A stretch of 34,631 nt of DNA, from positions 1 through 34,631 of the forward strand of contig NZ_LNAM01000155.1 of assembly GCF_001461035.1 (NCBI RefSeq), given 5' to 3'. Source of the stretch: Acetivibrio ethanolgignens. GTDB taxonomy: Bacteria > Bacillota > Clostridia > Lachnospirales > Lachnospiraceae. This document shows, piece by piece, positions 13,938-22,100 of the stretch; within the stretch, counting starts at the first letter, position 1; every line of letters starts with the position of its first letter. Position numbers and translations under genes: made by a program. The notes beneath the pieces are model-generated. The model was given only the letters and a program-made list of their open reading frames with translations, searched no databases and was not told where the DNA came from.

Positions 13938-15349
13938 AAAAAGGAAGAAAATTAAAAAATGGATTATTTCTTTTACCTACGGTAATTATCCTTGTGACAG
14001 TTAGTATTATGGCTGTCGTGTCAAATTATATTATACAAGGCTATATCTCTAAAGTGGCTATGCAGCTTATCGGAGCTCGCCTGGAGGTTTTGGATACATA
14101 TTATAATGATGGTGTATACGAGGGTTATTATACGGAAGAAACTGAATTTTTGATGAGTGTTTACCACCTGATTTTTGATGAAAAGGGAACTCTTTTATAT
14201 CCATGTGAGCCCTGGGAATCGGAGAAAGAGCAGCAGCGGACAATGAGAATTGCAAAGGCTTATAAAAGCAATACAGGGCTTTCCCTGGATGGTAAAAAAG
14301 GAAAGCTGTTTATAGGAGAAGAGACTTATTATGTTAATAGTAAAATATATACAGGTGGATATGATGGATTTTTCGTAAGAAAAAATATTGGTGTAGGAGA
14401 AAAAAAGCCGTATGTTGTACTGGCCTGTACCAATATTACGCCAGTAGAGGAGTTTCAGTCTATTTTAAATAAGGTTTTAATGGGACAGCTGTGCTTATGC
14501 GGCTTAATTGCATTAATGACAATTACGGGTGTGGCAGGTGGTATAGACAGATCCTTTGAAAGATTGAAACGATATATTATAAAAGCAGGAAACAGAGAGA
14601 CTTTGACAGAGGTACCATCCTTTCCCTATAGAGAGTTTAATGAGGTGGCTGATACGGTTTTACATATGTCGGAAATGATAGAGAAGGCAGAAAAAACACA
14701 GGAGCAGTTTTTCCAAAATATTTCTCACGAATTAAGAACACCGTTGATGTCCATTCAGGGCTATGCAGAGGGAATTCTTTTTGGAGCTGTAAAGGATGTG
14801 GACAAGGCAGCAGAAGCGATTGTAAAAAATAGTAAGAAAATGGCAGAGCTGGTGGATGAAATCCTGTATTTATCCAGAATAGATGCATCAGAGCACCTTA
14901 ATAAAGAAAAATTTGGACTTCAGGAGCTGATATGCCGATGCCTGTGGTATATGAAGGGTGAAGCAGACAAAAGGGGCATTGAAATTATCTATCGCCCGGG
15001 AGAAGAAGAGATTATGCTTTTGGGGGATGAAAAAATGATAGAAAGAGCAGTATCCAATATTTTATCCAATGCACTTAGATACGCAAAAAGTAAAATAATC
15101 CTTACCAGCGAAGAAGAGAGTTCTAAGGTAGTAGTTAAGGTGACAGATGATGGTGACGGGATTGATGAAGCGGATTTGCCACATATTTTTGAACGCTTTT
15201 ACAAGGGAAAGCATGGAAAGACAGGAATTGGCCTTGCAATTACGGCAGAAGCTGTACGCAAGCATGGAGGAACTATCTGTGTTCAAGCCTCCCGGGGAGC
15301 AACTACATTTATCATAGAACTTCCCGAAGATGCAGCTGCCACAAATTAG
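13934..15349 (+). CDS. sensor histidine kinase
   Basis: A 471-residue membrane kinase paired with the preceding regulator. The first transmembrane helix is at residues 10-34 (LFLLPTVIILVTVSIMAVV). An extracellular sensor of about 145 residues follows, and the second helix is near 182-203. A linker leads to the HisKA dimerisation domain with phospho-acceptor His265 in FFQNISHELRTPLMSIQGYAEG. The ATPase domain carries the N box (SNILSNALRYA), G1 box (VTDDGDGID), F box (IFERFYKG) and G2 box (GKTGIGLAI). The extracellular domain is not a family I recognise, so the stimulus is unknown. A secreted helical protein follows. Confidence 0.93.
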   Translation: MKKGRKLKNGLFLLPTVIILVTVSIMAVVSNYIIQGYISKVAMQLIGARLEVLDTYYNDGVYEGYYTEETEFLMSVYHLIFDEKGTLLYPCEPWESEKEQQRTMRIAKAYKSNTGLSLDGKKGKLFIGEETYYVNSKIYTGGYDGFFVRKNIGVGEKKPYVVLACTNITPVEEFQSILNKVLMGQLCLCGLIALMTITGVAGGIDRSFERLKRYIIKAGNRETLTEVPSFPYREFNEVADTVLHMSEMIEKAEKTQEQFFQNISHELRTPLMSIQGYAEGILFGAVKDVDKAAEAIVKNSKKMAELVDEILYLSRIDASEHLNKEKFGLQELICRCLWYMKGEADKRGIEIIYRPGEEEIMLLGDEKMIERAVSNILSNALRYAKSKIILTSEEESSKVVVKVTDDGDGIDEADLPHIFERFYKGKHGKTGIGLAITAEAVRKHGGTICVQASRGATTFIIELPEDAAATN

Positions 15350-15480
15350 CCACAATCTTACTGCAATTGTGCTTTAATAAATCCACAGATTTTCGGAGAT
15401 TATATTTTTTTTTATGTGTATAATAAACACAGACAAGTGAAAGACAGATACTTGTTAAATTTTAAAAATGAAAGGATTGG

Positions 15481-16146
15481 ATGATTATGAGAAATTGGAA
15501 GAAGAAAGTGGTTACCTGTGGATTAGTTACTGTTATGACAATGGCGTCAGCTGCAAGGATTTTTGCTGCAGTAGATGGAGGGCGTGTTGACCCGATTAAT
15601 GTACCTGGAAATGATTCGGGAGTATATTATGAGCTCCCGGAAGATGCAAATCAGAGCATGGAGGAGTTTGTAAAGGGACTTTCTATGCTGACAGAAAAAG
15701 AAAAAATGCAATTGGTAGCAGATGACAAGGCTGCGGCTCCTTACTATCAGAAGCTGGAGTATCTAGAGAATAAAATTGAAGAGAAGACCCGGGTTATTTT
15801 GAAAAAAGCAGCACCTTACTTTGATGAGCGTGGAAAGCTTTTTGATGCACATACTGAGCTGTGGGATAAAATGTGGGATAATATGACAGAAGAACAGAAG
15901 GGGCTTAGAGATTATATTGCAATTATTAAGGCATCAAAGGTACTTTCTGCTAAAGAAAAGGCCATTCTGATCAAGGAGCAGAATAGAATTGAAGAGCTGG
16001 AAAAGAAGATTGACCAGTATTATGCAAAGGCAGAGAAGGCTACAGCAGATTTAAGAAAGCAGGTAGAAGAGAATACTAAAAAAATCAATGAAATTCATGA
16101 TAAGAGTGCAGCTATTTGGGAAAAGGTGTATGGCAGCAGAAACTAA
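15481..16146 (+). CDS. secreted, mostly helical protein downstream of two-component system
   Basis: A 221-residue exported protein. The signal peptide runs RNWKKKVVTCGLVTVMTMAS with likely cleavage after ARIFA. The mature part is almost all charged helix, with three stretches of LT/MT/LS-x-x-(E/Q)-K form: LTEKEKMQLV, MTEEQKGLRDYI and LSAKEKAILIKEQ. The last 60 residues form a coiled coil (RIEELEKKIDQYYAKAEKAT). Repeated LTxxQ-like motifs in a small exported helical protein recall the Spy/CpxP envelope chaperones, which are controlled by two-component systems in Proteobacteria. The resemblance is weak and inferred. It is 131 bp downstream of the kinase. The ribosome binding site is AAAGG, and ATG 15481 is slightly better placed than ATG 15487. 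Confidence 0.7.
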   Translation: MIMRNWKKKVVTCGLVTVMTMASAARIFAAVDGGRVDPINVPGNDSGVYYELPEDANQSMEEFVKGLSMLTEKEKMQLVADDKAAAPYYQKLEYLENKIEEKTRVILKKAAPYFDERGKLFDAHTELWDKMWDNMTEEQKGLRDYIAIIKASKVLSAKEKAILIKEQNRIEELEKKIDQYYAKAEKATADLRKQVEENTKKINEIHDKSAAIWEKVYGSRN

Positions 16147-16162
16147 GATAAGCCAATAGCTC

Positions 16163-16190
16163 TTGACAAATCCCGGCGGCATGCTATAAT
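16163..16190 (+). promoter_or_regulatory. thrS promoter
   Basis: Consensus TTGACA (16163-16168) and TATAAT (16185-16190), 16-bp spacer, immediately before the T-box leader. Confidence 0.85.
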
Positions 16191-16194
16191 AAAG

Positions 16195-16443
16195 CTTACA
16201 ATAATACGTTGATGAGAAGAGTAAGCTGTTTTTTTGTAGCAGAGAGAGGTGCCGATACCCTATGGTTGGAGCTGCAAGCACCTTTACAGAGGACAGCCCA
16301 AGACCACCTCGGAGTGACCTTAATCCGGTCCGGTTTGATACCGTTATCATCTGAATGAAGAACCAATAAGGGTGGAACCACGGGTATATCAGCTCGTCCC
16401 TTTCGAAGGCAGAAGGCCGTCGAAAGAGACGGGCTTTCTTTTA
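16195..16443 (+). promoter_or_regulatory. T-box leader controlling thrS
   Basis: A tRNA-sensing transcription attenuator. Stem I elements include GATGAGAAGAGTA (about 16211-16223) and the AG-rich AGAGAGG. The conserved T-box AAGGGTGGAACCACGGGT lies at about 16368-16385 and would pair with the CCA end of uncharged tRNA. A candidate Thr specifier ACC lies in GGAGTGACCTTA (about 16312-16323), not proven. The competing terminator follows at 16392-16434. Placement directly before thrS supports tRNA-Thr as ligand. Confidence 0.9.
16392..16443 (+). terminator. T-box terminator hairpin
   Basis: GCTCGTCCCTTTCGA (16392-16406) pairs with TCGAAAGAGACGGGC (16420-16434) through a wobble and one mismatch, followed by TTTCTTTT. 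Confidence 0.88.
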
Positions 16444-16473
16444 TTCGATAGGAAAGTTCGTCCTATCGAATAA
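16441..16473 (+). repeat. dispersed GATAGGAAAGT repeat, copy 2 (perfect palindrome)
   Basis: TTATTCGATAGGA (16441-16453), loop AAGTTCG, then TCCTATCGAATAA (16461-16473): a perfect 13-bp stem. This is the most complete of the five copies and directly abuts the T-box terminator T-run. Confidence 0.8.
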
Positions 16474-16566
16474 AAAACGCTCCGCTAAGGATCGCACTGC
16501 GGCGGAGTGGAAGATGTCGCTTTCGCGACCCGCCGCAGGCGGAGAGGTTGCTTTGCAAACTCTTTG
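16458..16566 (+). repeat. 109-bp GC-rich segment between direct repeats in the thrS leader
   Basis: The segment lies between TTATTCGATAGGAAAGT (16441-16457) and TTATTTGATAGGAAAGT (16567-16583), a 16/17 direct repeat. It is clearly more GC-rich than its surroundings and full of short palindromes: GTCGCTTTCGCGAC, CCGCCGCAGGCGG and CTCCGC/GCGGAG. It separates the attenuator from the thrS ribosome binding site. It looks like a small inserted or recombined repeat element. Confidence 0.6.
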
Positions 16567-16583
16567 TTATTTGATAGGAAAGT
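16567..16583 (+). repeat. dispersed GATAGGAAAGT repeat, copy 3
   Basis: TTATTTGATAGGAAAGT, a half unit immediately before the thrS Shine-Dalgarno (AAGGAGG). Confidence 0.65.
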
Positions 16584-16600
16584 ATAAGGAGGAAAAAACG

Positions 16601-18553
16601 ATGAAAATCACATTAAAGGATGGTTCCGTAAAGGAATATCAGGAAGCAAAAAGTGTGTATGAGATTGCTCTGGATATTAGCGAAGGGCTTGCAAGAGTAG
16701 CCTGTGCCGGTGAAGTAAACGGTGAGGTTGTAGATTTAAGAAACATAGTTGATAGTGACTGTGAGCTGAATATTTTGACTGCGAATGATGAAAAGGGACT
16801 GGCAGCACTGCGTCATACGACCTCTCATGTACTGGCAGAGGCAGTAAAGCGTCTTTATCCAAATGCAAAGCTGGCGATTGGACCAAGTATTGATACCGGA
16901 TTTTATTATGATTTTGAGGCGGAACCATTTTCCAGAGAAGATTTAGATAAGCTTGAGGCTGAGATGAAGAGGATTATCAAGGAGGGTCACAAGCTGGAAA
17001 GATTTACTCTCCCTAGAGAAGAGGCTATTAAGTTCATGGAGGAAAAAGGAGAGCCATATAAGGTAGAATTGATTCGTGACCTGCCAAAGGATGCGGAGAT
17101 TTCCTTCTATGACCAGGGTGAATTTGTTGATTTGTGTGCAGGACCACACCTGATGAGTACTAAGAATATTAAAGCGTTTAAGCTGATTTCTTCTTCAGGA
17201 GCCTACTGGAGAGGCAAATCTGAGAATGCGATGCTGCAGAGAATTTACGGTACAGCCTTTAACAAGAAAGAGGAACTGGCAGCTTACCTGGAGCATCTGG
17301 AGGATATTAAGAAACGTGACCATAATAAGCTTGGCCGGGAGATGGAATTATTTACCACAGTTGATGTTATCGGCCAGGGACTTCCACTTCTGATGCCGAA
17401 GGGTGTCCGTATGCTTCAGACCCTGCAGCGTTGGATTGAGGACGAAGAGGAAAAACGCGGTTATATGAGAACCAAGACACCGCTTATGGCAAAGAGTGAT
17501 TTATATAAGATTTCCGGACACTGGGATCACTATAAAGAGGGTATGTTCGTATTGGGTGATGAGCAGAAGGATAAAGAGGTATTTGCTCTTCGTCCAATGA
17601 CCTGTCCATTCCAGTATTATGTATACAAAGCAAGCCAGAAATCCTATCGTGACCTGCCTTGCCGCTATGGTGAGACTTCTACACTCTTTCGTAATGAGGA
17701 TTCCGGTGAGATGCATGGATTGACCCGGGTACGTCAGTTTACGATTTCTGAAGGACATCTGATTGTAAGACCAGACCAGATGGTGGAAGAGTTTAAAGGC
17801 TGTCTGGCACTCGCAAAATACTGTCTGGAAACTCTTGGGCTGGAGGAGGATGTTACCTACCATCTGTCTAAATGGGATTCGGAAAATAAAGAAAAGTATA
17901 TTGGTGAGCCAGAGGTATGGGAGGAGACCCAGCAGCATATCCGTGATATTCTGAATGACCTGAATATTAAATTTACTGAGGACGTAGGAGAGGCTGCTTT
18001 CTATGGACCAAAGGTTGATATTAATGCAAAGAATGTATATGGAAAAGAAGACACCATGATTACCATTCAGTGGGATGCCCTCTTAGCAGAGCAGTTTGAT
18101 ATGTATTATATTGATGAGAATGGTGACAAGAAGAGACCATACATTATCCACAGAACCAGCATGGGCTGCTATGAGAGAACCCTCGCATGGCTGATTGAAA
18201 AGTATGCAGGTCTGTTCCCTACCTGGCTGTGCCCAGAGCAGGTAAGAGTGCTGCCGATTTCTGAAAAATATAGTGATTACGCAAACAAGATAAATGAAGA
18301 ATTGAAGAAAAATGGTGTATACTCTGAGGTAGATAACCGGTCTGAGAAGATTGGTTATAAGATTCGTGAGGCAAGACTTGCTAAGGTTCCTTATATGCTG
18401 GTTGTTGGTCAGAAGGAGGAGGAAGAGGGACTTGTATCTGTACGTAGCCGTTACTTAGGCGATGAGGGACAGAAGAGTCTTCCGACCTTTATTGATGACA
18501 TTTGCCGTGAGATTCGTACAAAAGAGATTCGTAAGATTGAGGTAGAGAGCTAG
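16601..18553 (+). CDS. thrS: threonyl-tRNA synthetase
   Basis: Attaches threonine to tRNA-Thr in the cytoplasm. The 650-residue length is normal. The N-terminal TGS domain (MKITLKDGSVKEYQEAKSVY) is followed by the editing domain (HTTSHVLAEAVKRLYPNAKLAIGP and later FVDLCAGPHL). The class II catalytic core has motif 2 (LPCRYGETSTLFRNEDSGEMHGLTRVRQF) and zinc ligands in MTCPFQYY, GEMHGLTRVR and HRTSMGCYER. The anticodon-binding domain ends the protein. AAGGAGG lies 8 bases before ATG 16601; an upstream in-frame ATG at 16514 falls inside the GC-rich insert and is rejected. Expression is set by the T-box. Confidence 0.98.
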   Translation: MKITLKDGSVKEYQEAKSVYEIALDISEGLARVACAGEVNGEVVDLRNIVDSDCELNILTANDEKGLAALRHTTSHVLAEAVKRLYPNAKLAIGPSIDTGFYYDFEAEPFSREDLDKLEAEMKRIIKEGHKLERFTLPREEAIKFMEEKGEPYKVELIRDLPKDAEISFYDQGEFVDLCAGPHLMSTKNIKAFKLISSSGAYWRGKSENAMLQRIYGTAFNKKEELAAYLEHLEDIKKRDHNKLGREMELFTTVDVIGQGLPLLMPKGVRMLQTLQRWIEDEEEKRGYMRTKTPLMAKSDLYKISGHWDHYKEGMFVLGDEQKDKEVFALRPMTCPFQYYVYKASQKSYRDLPCRYGETSTLFRNEDSGEMHGLTRVRQFTISEGHLIVRPDQMVEEFKGCLALAKYCLETLGLEEDVTYHLSKWDSENKEKYIGEPEVWEETQQHIRDILNDLNIKFTEDVGEAAFYGPKVDINAKNVYGKEDTMITIQWDALLAEQFDMYYIDENGDKKRPYIIHRTSMGCYERTLAWLIEKYAGLFPTWLCPEQVRVLPISEKYSDYANKINEELKKNGVYSEVDNRSEKIGYKIREARLAKVPYMLVVGQKEEEEGLVSVRSRYLGDEGQKSLPTFIDDICREIRTKEIRKIEVES

Positions 18554-18554
18554 G

Positions 18555-18603
18555 TAAAAAAGAGCTTCTAATCATAGCAGTATGGTTAGAAGCTCTTTTT
18601 TTC
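18555..18603 (+). terminator. thrS terminator
   Basis: AAAAAGAGCTTCTAA pairs with TTAGAAGCTCTTTTT, and the inner CATA/TATG extends the stem to more than 20 bp, followed by a T-run. It is strong and bidirectional in form. Confidence 0.92.
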
Positions 18604-18616
18604 GATAGGAAAATTT
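18600..18616 (+). repeat. dispersed GATAGGAAAGT repeat, copy 4 (diverged)
   Basis: TTTCGATAGGAAAATTT begins within the thrS terminator T-run. Only the left half of the palindrome remains. Confidence 0.55.
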
Positions 18617-18729
18617 CACGAAAAAGGGCGAAAAAACAAGACCGTTTCCTGGAATGAAAAAAATATTTTGTACATATATATACTATTGAAAAAATAATAC
18701 ATATTCGAAAAAAGAGAGGAGTCATACAT

Positions 18730-19359
18730 ATGACAGACAAAGTATTTGATAACAACCAGGTGAATATTGCAGGAGAGGTAATCAGTGATTTTTCCTACAG
18801 TCATGATGTGTTTGGGGAGGGCTTTTATCTGCTGGAGGTAGCAGTAGGACGCTTAAGTAATTCCTTTGATATTATCCCCCTTATGGTATCCGAACGTTTG
18901 ATAGATGTGACACAGGACTACAAGGGAAAGCAGGTAGAGGTAACTGGTCAGTTCCGCTCCTATAATCGGCACGAGGGTGAAAAAAACAAGCTGGTGCTTT
19001 CGGTGTTTGTGCGGGAAATCCAGATTTGTGAACCGGATTATGAAAGCCAGAAGCCAAATTATATCTTTTTAGATGGGTTTATCTGTAAGCCTCCGGTATA
19101 CAGAAAGACACCGCTGGGAAGAGAAATTGCAGATATCCTTCTGGCAGTAAACCGGCCGTATGGAAAATCAGATTATATTCCTTGCATTTCCTGGGGAAGA
19201 AATGCAAGATACGCAGAAAGCTTTGCTGTAGGAGGACATCTTCATGTGTGGGGACGTATTCAAAGCAGGGAATATCAAAAAAAGATATCGGAAACAGAGG
19301 CAGAAAAACGAACTGCTTATGAGGTTTCTGTCAGCAAGCTGGAATATATGGAAGGATAA
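18730..19359 (+). CDS. tandem OB-fold single-stranded DNA-binding-like protein
   Basis: A 209-residue protein with two OB-fold units resembling SSB/PriB. The first unit is VNIAGEVISDFSYSHDVFGE, then KQVEVTGQFRSYNRHEGEKNK and LSVFVREIQICE. The second is YIFLDGFICKPPVYRKTPLG, then CISWGRNARYAESFAVGGHL and RIQSREYQKK. The patterns RTPLGREIAD-LLAVNR and IPCI-WGRNA are the usual SSB beta-strand signatures. Such double-domain proteins are common in Lachnospiraceae in addition to the main SSB; the role is probably DNA repair or replication. GAGAGGAG precedes the ATG. It stands alone between the thrS terminator and the next promoter. Confidence 0.78.
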   Translation: MTDKVFDNNQVNIAGEVISDFSYSHDVFGEGFYLLEVAVGRLSNSFDIIPLMVSERLIDVTQDYKGKQVEVTGQFRSYNRHEGEKNKLVLSVFVREIQICEPDYESQKPNYIFLDGFICKPPVYRKTPLGREIADILLAVNRPYGKSDYIPCISWGRNARYAESFAVGGHLHVWGRIQSREYQKKISETEAEKRTAYEVSVSKLEYMEG

Positions 19360-19394
19360 GGCAAAAGAAGGCATAGCAATTTGAGTACATCTAT

Positions 19395-19402
19395 GGTATA
19401 AT
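19395..19402 (+). promoter_or_regulatory. extended -10 promoter
   Basis: TGGTATAAT (-10 at 19397-19402), without a clear -35, lies 56 bp before the adenosyltransferase gene. Confidence 0.45.
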
Positions 19403-19457
19403 AGCCTTAAGTGATGTCTGGTGCTCTAATAAGAAAAGCAGGCAGGAAGGTGAGAAG

Positions 19458-19946
19458 ATGAAAAGAGAAGTTCAGGTATATTATGGAAGCGGTAAGGGAA
19501 AGACAACTGCAGCCGTGGGACATTGCATCAGGGAAGCGAGTCTTGGCCATCAGGTAATTATTATTCAGTTTTTGAAAGGAAGAAATGCGGATGAACTGGG
19601 ATTCTTAGTAAAGCTGGAGCCTGATATTAAACTGTTCCGGTTTGAAAAGGAGGAAGCCTTTTATCTGGATTTGCCAGAGGATAAAAAACTGGAAGAAAAG
19701 AAAAATATTCTCAATGGCCTTAATTTTGCAAAAAAGGTAATAGAAACAGGAGAATGTGACTTTTTAGTGCTGGATGAGATCCTGGGGCTTATTGACCTGG
19801 GGATTATCACAGAGGATGAGCTGATTTCACTGATTGAACTTAGAAACGATCCTTATAAGCTTCTGCTAACAGGGCAGAACTTATCACCAAGGTTGTTAGA
19901 GTATGTGGATGTAGCTGCTGAGATTCGTCAGGTAAAGGGAGAATAA
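19458..19946 (+). CDS. CobO-like corrinoid adenosyltransferase
   Basis: A 162-residue P-loop protein of the CobA/CobO/BtuR family, which transfers adenosyl from ATP to cob(I)alamin-type corrinoids. The Walker A is VYYGSGKGKTTAAVGH near residues 7-22. The family QFLKGR motif follows (VIIIQFLKGRNADELG), and the Walker B region is CDFLVLDEILGLIDLG. The C-terminal part (LLLTGQNLSPRLLEYVDVAAEIR) fits. It is slightly shorter than enterobacterial BtuR (about 196). No other cobalamin genes are close, so it may serve salvage. The next gene has its own riboswitch promoter. Confidence 0.85.
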   Translation: MKREVQVYYGSGKGKTTAAVGHCIREASLGHQVIIIQFLKGRNADELGFLVKLEPDIKLFRFEKEEAFYLDLPEDKKLEEKKNILNGLNFAKKVIETGECDFLVLDEILGLIDLGIITEDELISLIELRNDPYKLLLTGQNLSPRLLEYVDVAAEIRQVKGE

Positions 19947-19954
19947 ATCTTTGG

Positions 19955-19983
19955 TTGACAAACTGTAGCAGGAATGATAGTAT
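19955..19983 (+). promoter_or_regulatory. dapA promoter
   Basis: TTGACA (19955-19960), a 17-bp spacer and TAGTAT (19978-19983), just ahead of the lysine riboswitch. Confidence 0.75.
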
Positions 19984-19989
19984 ATAGAA

Positions 19990-20165
19990 AATTGGTAGAG
20001 GTGCAAGAAGCAAAGAGTAGATCATTGGATATGGTTCAGGACATAGAGGAAAGTGATTGAAAGGTGTGATTGCCGAAGGGAAATGGACCTGGGACATTTT
20101 GCCTGGTCATAGGGCTAAGAGCTCTATGACTGTCATCATACAATTTGATGGAGTGCTACCTAAAG
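19990..20165 (+). promoter_or_regulatory. lysine riboswitch (L box)
   Basis: A conserved lysine-sensing aptamer upstream of dapA. It starts GGTAGAGGTGCAAGAAGCAA, with AGAGTAGATCATTGGATATGG, GAGGAAAGTGATTGAAAGG and GCCGAAGGG in order. It closes with GTCATCATACAATTTGATGG and GAGTGCTACC, where CTACC (20156-20160) pairs with GGTAG (19994-19998). Lysine binding should favour the terminator at 20198 and shut off dapA-dapB. Confidence 0.95.
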
Positions 20166-20197
20166 AAGCTAAAGAACAGGATTAGTATATCTTTAGG

Positions 20198-20219
20198 AGC
20201 CGACATAAGTCGGCTTTTT
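20198..20219 (+). terminator. riboswitch terminator
   Basis: AGCCGAC, loop ATAA, GTCGGCT, then TTTT: a 7-bp GC-rich stem between the aptamer and dapA, the expression platform. Confidence 0.85.
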
Positions 20220-20285
20220 CTATGCTTAGAACCATATTTTTATAGAAGGCCGGTTTACTATTTTATTATTTGGGAGGAAAAGAAT

Positions 20286-21170
20286 ATGGCAATTTTTAAA
20301 GGAGCAGGTGTAGCGTTAGTAACACCGATGAATGAGGATGGAAGTGTAAATTTTGAAAAGCTGGAGGAGCTGGTAGAGCTTCATATTGCAAATGGAACAG
20401 ATGCTATTATTGCCTGTGGAACAACGGGAGAGTCAGCGACTCTGCCGATTGAAGAGCATCTGGAGGTAATCCGTGTCTGCATTGAGGTGGCAAAGAAAAG
20501 AATACCGATTATTGCAGGAGCAGGCTCTAACTCTACAAGCAGTGCAATTTATACCTCAACTCAGTCTGAAAAGCTGGGAGCAGACGGGCTTTTACTGGTA
20601 ACACCTTACTATAATAAGGCTACGCAGAATGGCCTCATTGCACACTTTACAACGATTGCAAATTCTGTTAAGATTCCGGCTATTTTATATAATGTAGGAA
20701 GCCGTACTGGTGTAAATATGGCGGCAGCTACTACGGCAAAGCTTGTTAAGACGGTGGATAATATTGTCGGTATCAAGGAAGCTAGTGGAAATATCAGCCA
20801 GGTTGCAGAAATCATGAGCCTGACCGATGGAAATATCGATTTATACTCTGGAAATGATGACCAGATTGTGCCTATTCTGTCTTTAGGAGGTATTGGTGTT
20901 ATTTCCGTGCTTTCTAATGTGGCTCCAAGGGATACTCACGATATTGTTGCAAAATATCTGGCTGGTGATGTGGAAGGAAGCCGAAAGCTTCAGTTAAAGT
21001 ATATTCCACTGATTAAGGCATTATTCTCAGAGGTAAACCCAATCCCGGTAAAGAAGGCTATGAGTCTGATGGGAATGGATACAGGAGTTTTAAGACTGCC
21101 ATTGACAGAAATGGAACCGGAGCATGCTGCTGTTTTAGAGACAGAGCTTAGAAACACAGGTCTTTTATAA
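20286..21170 (+). CDS. dapA: 4-hydroxy-tetrahydrodipicolinate synthase
   Basis: Condenses pyruvate with aspartate semialdehyde, the first committed step of lysine and diaminopimelate synthesis. The protein has 294 residues, the family length. Motifs are GVALVTPMNEDGSV, the CGTTGESATL loop, VTPYYNKATQ, the catalytic Tyr in LYNVGSRTG (most relatives have Pro instead of this Gly) and the Schiff-base Lys in VGIKEASGN. Start ATG 20286 follows GGGAGGAAAA. An upstream in-frame ATG at 20145 lies inside the riboswitch and is rejected. dapB follows by 35 bp, under the same lysine control. Confidence 0.97.
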   Translation: MAIFKGAGVALVTPMNEDGSVNFEKLEELVELHIANGTDAIIACGTTGESATLPIEEHLEVIRVCIEVAKKRIPIIAGAGSNSTSSAIYTSTQSEKLGADGLLLVTPYYNKATQNGLIAHFTTIANSVKIPAILYNVGSRTGVNMAAATTAKLVKTVDNIVGIKEASGNISQVAEIMSLTDGNIDLYSGNDDQIVPILSLGGIGVISVLSNVAPRDTHDIVAKYLAGDVEGSRKLQLKYIPLIKALFSEVNPIPVKKAMSLMGMDTGVLRLPLTEMEPEHAAVLETELRNTGLL

Positions 21171-21205
21171 GAGCTGGGAAGCAAAGGAAAAGAGGGACAA
21201 AAGAA

Positions 21206-21961
21206 ATGACAAGGATAATCATGCATGGCTGTAATGGTGCCATGGGACAGACAATTACCCGGCTGGTGAGAGAGGACGAAAATGCTGAAATCGTAGCCGG
21301 TATTGATACAAGAAATACGATAGATAATGGCTACCCGGTATTCCAGAGTCTTCGCCGGTGTGATGTTAAGGCAGATGTTATTATTGATTTCAGTTCAGCC
21401 CTAGCGGTAGATTCGTTGCTGGACAATGGGATTGCAAAGCAGCTTCCGATAGTGTTATGTACGACAGGCTTATCTGAGGAGCAGCTAAAAAAGGTGAAAA
21501 TGAGCTCAGGAATGATACCGATTTTAAGGTCAGCAAATATGTCACTGGGAATTAATATGCTTATGAAGCTTTTGCAGGATGCTGTGAGAACGCTGGAGCC
21601 AGCAGGCTTTGATGTGGAAATCGTTGAAAAACACCACAATCAGAAAATAGATGCACCATCTGGTACTGCCCTGGCTTTAGCAGATTCTATCAATGCGGCT
21701 ATGAATGACCAGTATGAGTATGTTTATGACCGCAGTCAGGTCCGCCAGAAGCGTCAGAAAAAAGAGCTTGGTATTTCTGCTGTCCGGGGAGGAACGATTG
21801 TTGGTGAACATGAGGTTATCTTTGCCGGAACCGATGAAGTAATTGAATTTAAGCACACCGCCTACTCCAAAGCCGTGTTTGCCAAGGGTGCGGTAGCGGC
21901 AGCGAAGTTTTTGGCAGGCAGAAGGCCGGGACTGTATGATATGAGCGATGTAATCCGGTAA
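21206..21961 (+). CDS. dapB: 4-hydroxy-tetrahydrodipicolinate reductase
   Basis: NAD(P)H-dependent reductase, the second step of the diaminopimelate branch. It has 251 residues. The nucleotide-binding start is TRIIMHGCNGAMGQTI, the substrate and catalytic motif is EKHHNQKIDAPSGTA with the conserved His pair and Lys, and GTIVGEHEVIFAG closes the core. GAGGGACAAAAGAA precedes the ATG. It is co-transcribed with dapA. Confidence 0.97.
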   Translation: MTRIIMHGCNGAMGQTITRLVREDENAEIVAGIDTRNTIDNGYPVFQSLRRCDVKADVIIDFSSALAVDSLLDNGIAKQLPIVLCTTGLSEEQLKKVKMSSGMIPILRSANMSLGINMLMKLLQDAVRTLEPAGFDVEIVEKHHNQKIDAPSGTALALADSINAAMNDQYEYVYDRSQVRQKRQKKELGISAVRGGTIVGEHEVIFAGTDEVIEFKHTAYSKAVFAKGAVAAAKFLAGRRPGLYDMSDVIR

Positions 21962-21977
21962 TTTACAATAAAAAAGC

Positions 21978-22006
21978 TTGACAGAGTTTTTTTGGTATGA
22001 TAAGTT
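21978..22006 (+). promoter_or_regulatory. candidate PTS operon promoter
   Basis: TTGACA (21978-21983) with a 17-bp spacer to TAAGTT (22001-22006). The -35 is perfect but the -10 is weak. It starts a leader of about 150 nt ahead of the PTS gene. Confidence 0.45.
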
Positions 22007-22042
22007 AATTATATGATATAGTATGTAACTTATTTGAGAATG

Positions 22043-22100
22043 AGGCATTAACTATACATAAATATTTTAGGATGTTTATGTGGGCTAATGCCTTTTTTTA
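22043..22100 (+). terminator. leader attenuator of PTS gene
   Basis: GGCATTA (22044-22050) pairs with TAATGCC (22086-22092), and the inner ACATAAA (22056-22062) pairs with TTTATGT (22075-22081), then a T-run to 22099. This is an intrinsic terminator inside the 5' leader. A BglG-family antiterminator encoded downstream could control it, though no canonical RAT sequence was found. Confidence 0.75.

Noticed and set aside
15350-15375. Terminator after the histidine kinase
   Set aside because: Only a 6-bp CACAAT/ATTGTG pairing with a loose tail; too weak to annotate, and the downstream secreted-protein gene may be co-transcribed.
16514-16600. Extended N-terminus of ThrRS from ATG 16514
   Set aside because: It would translate the GC-rich repeat insert; ATG 16601 has the strong ribosome binding site and the conserved TGS start.
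22040-22100. Canonical RAT antiterminator site before the PTS gene
   Set aside because: I could not match the known LicT/GlcT RAT consensus, so only the terminator is annotated.
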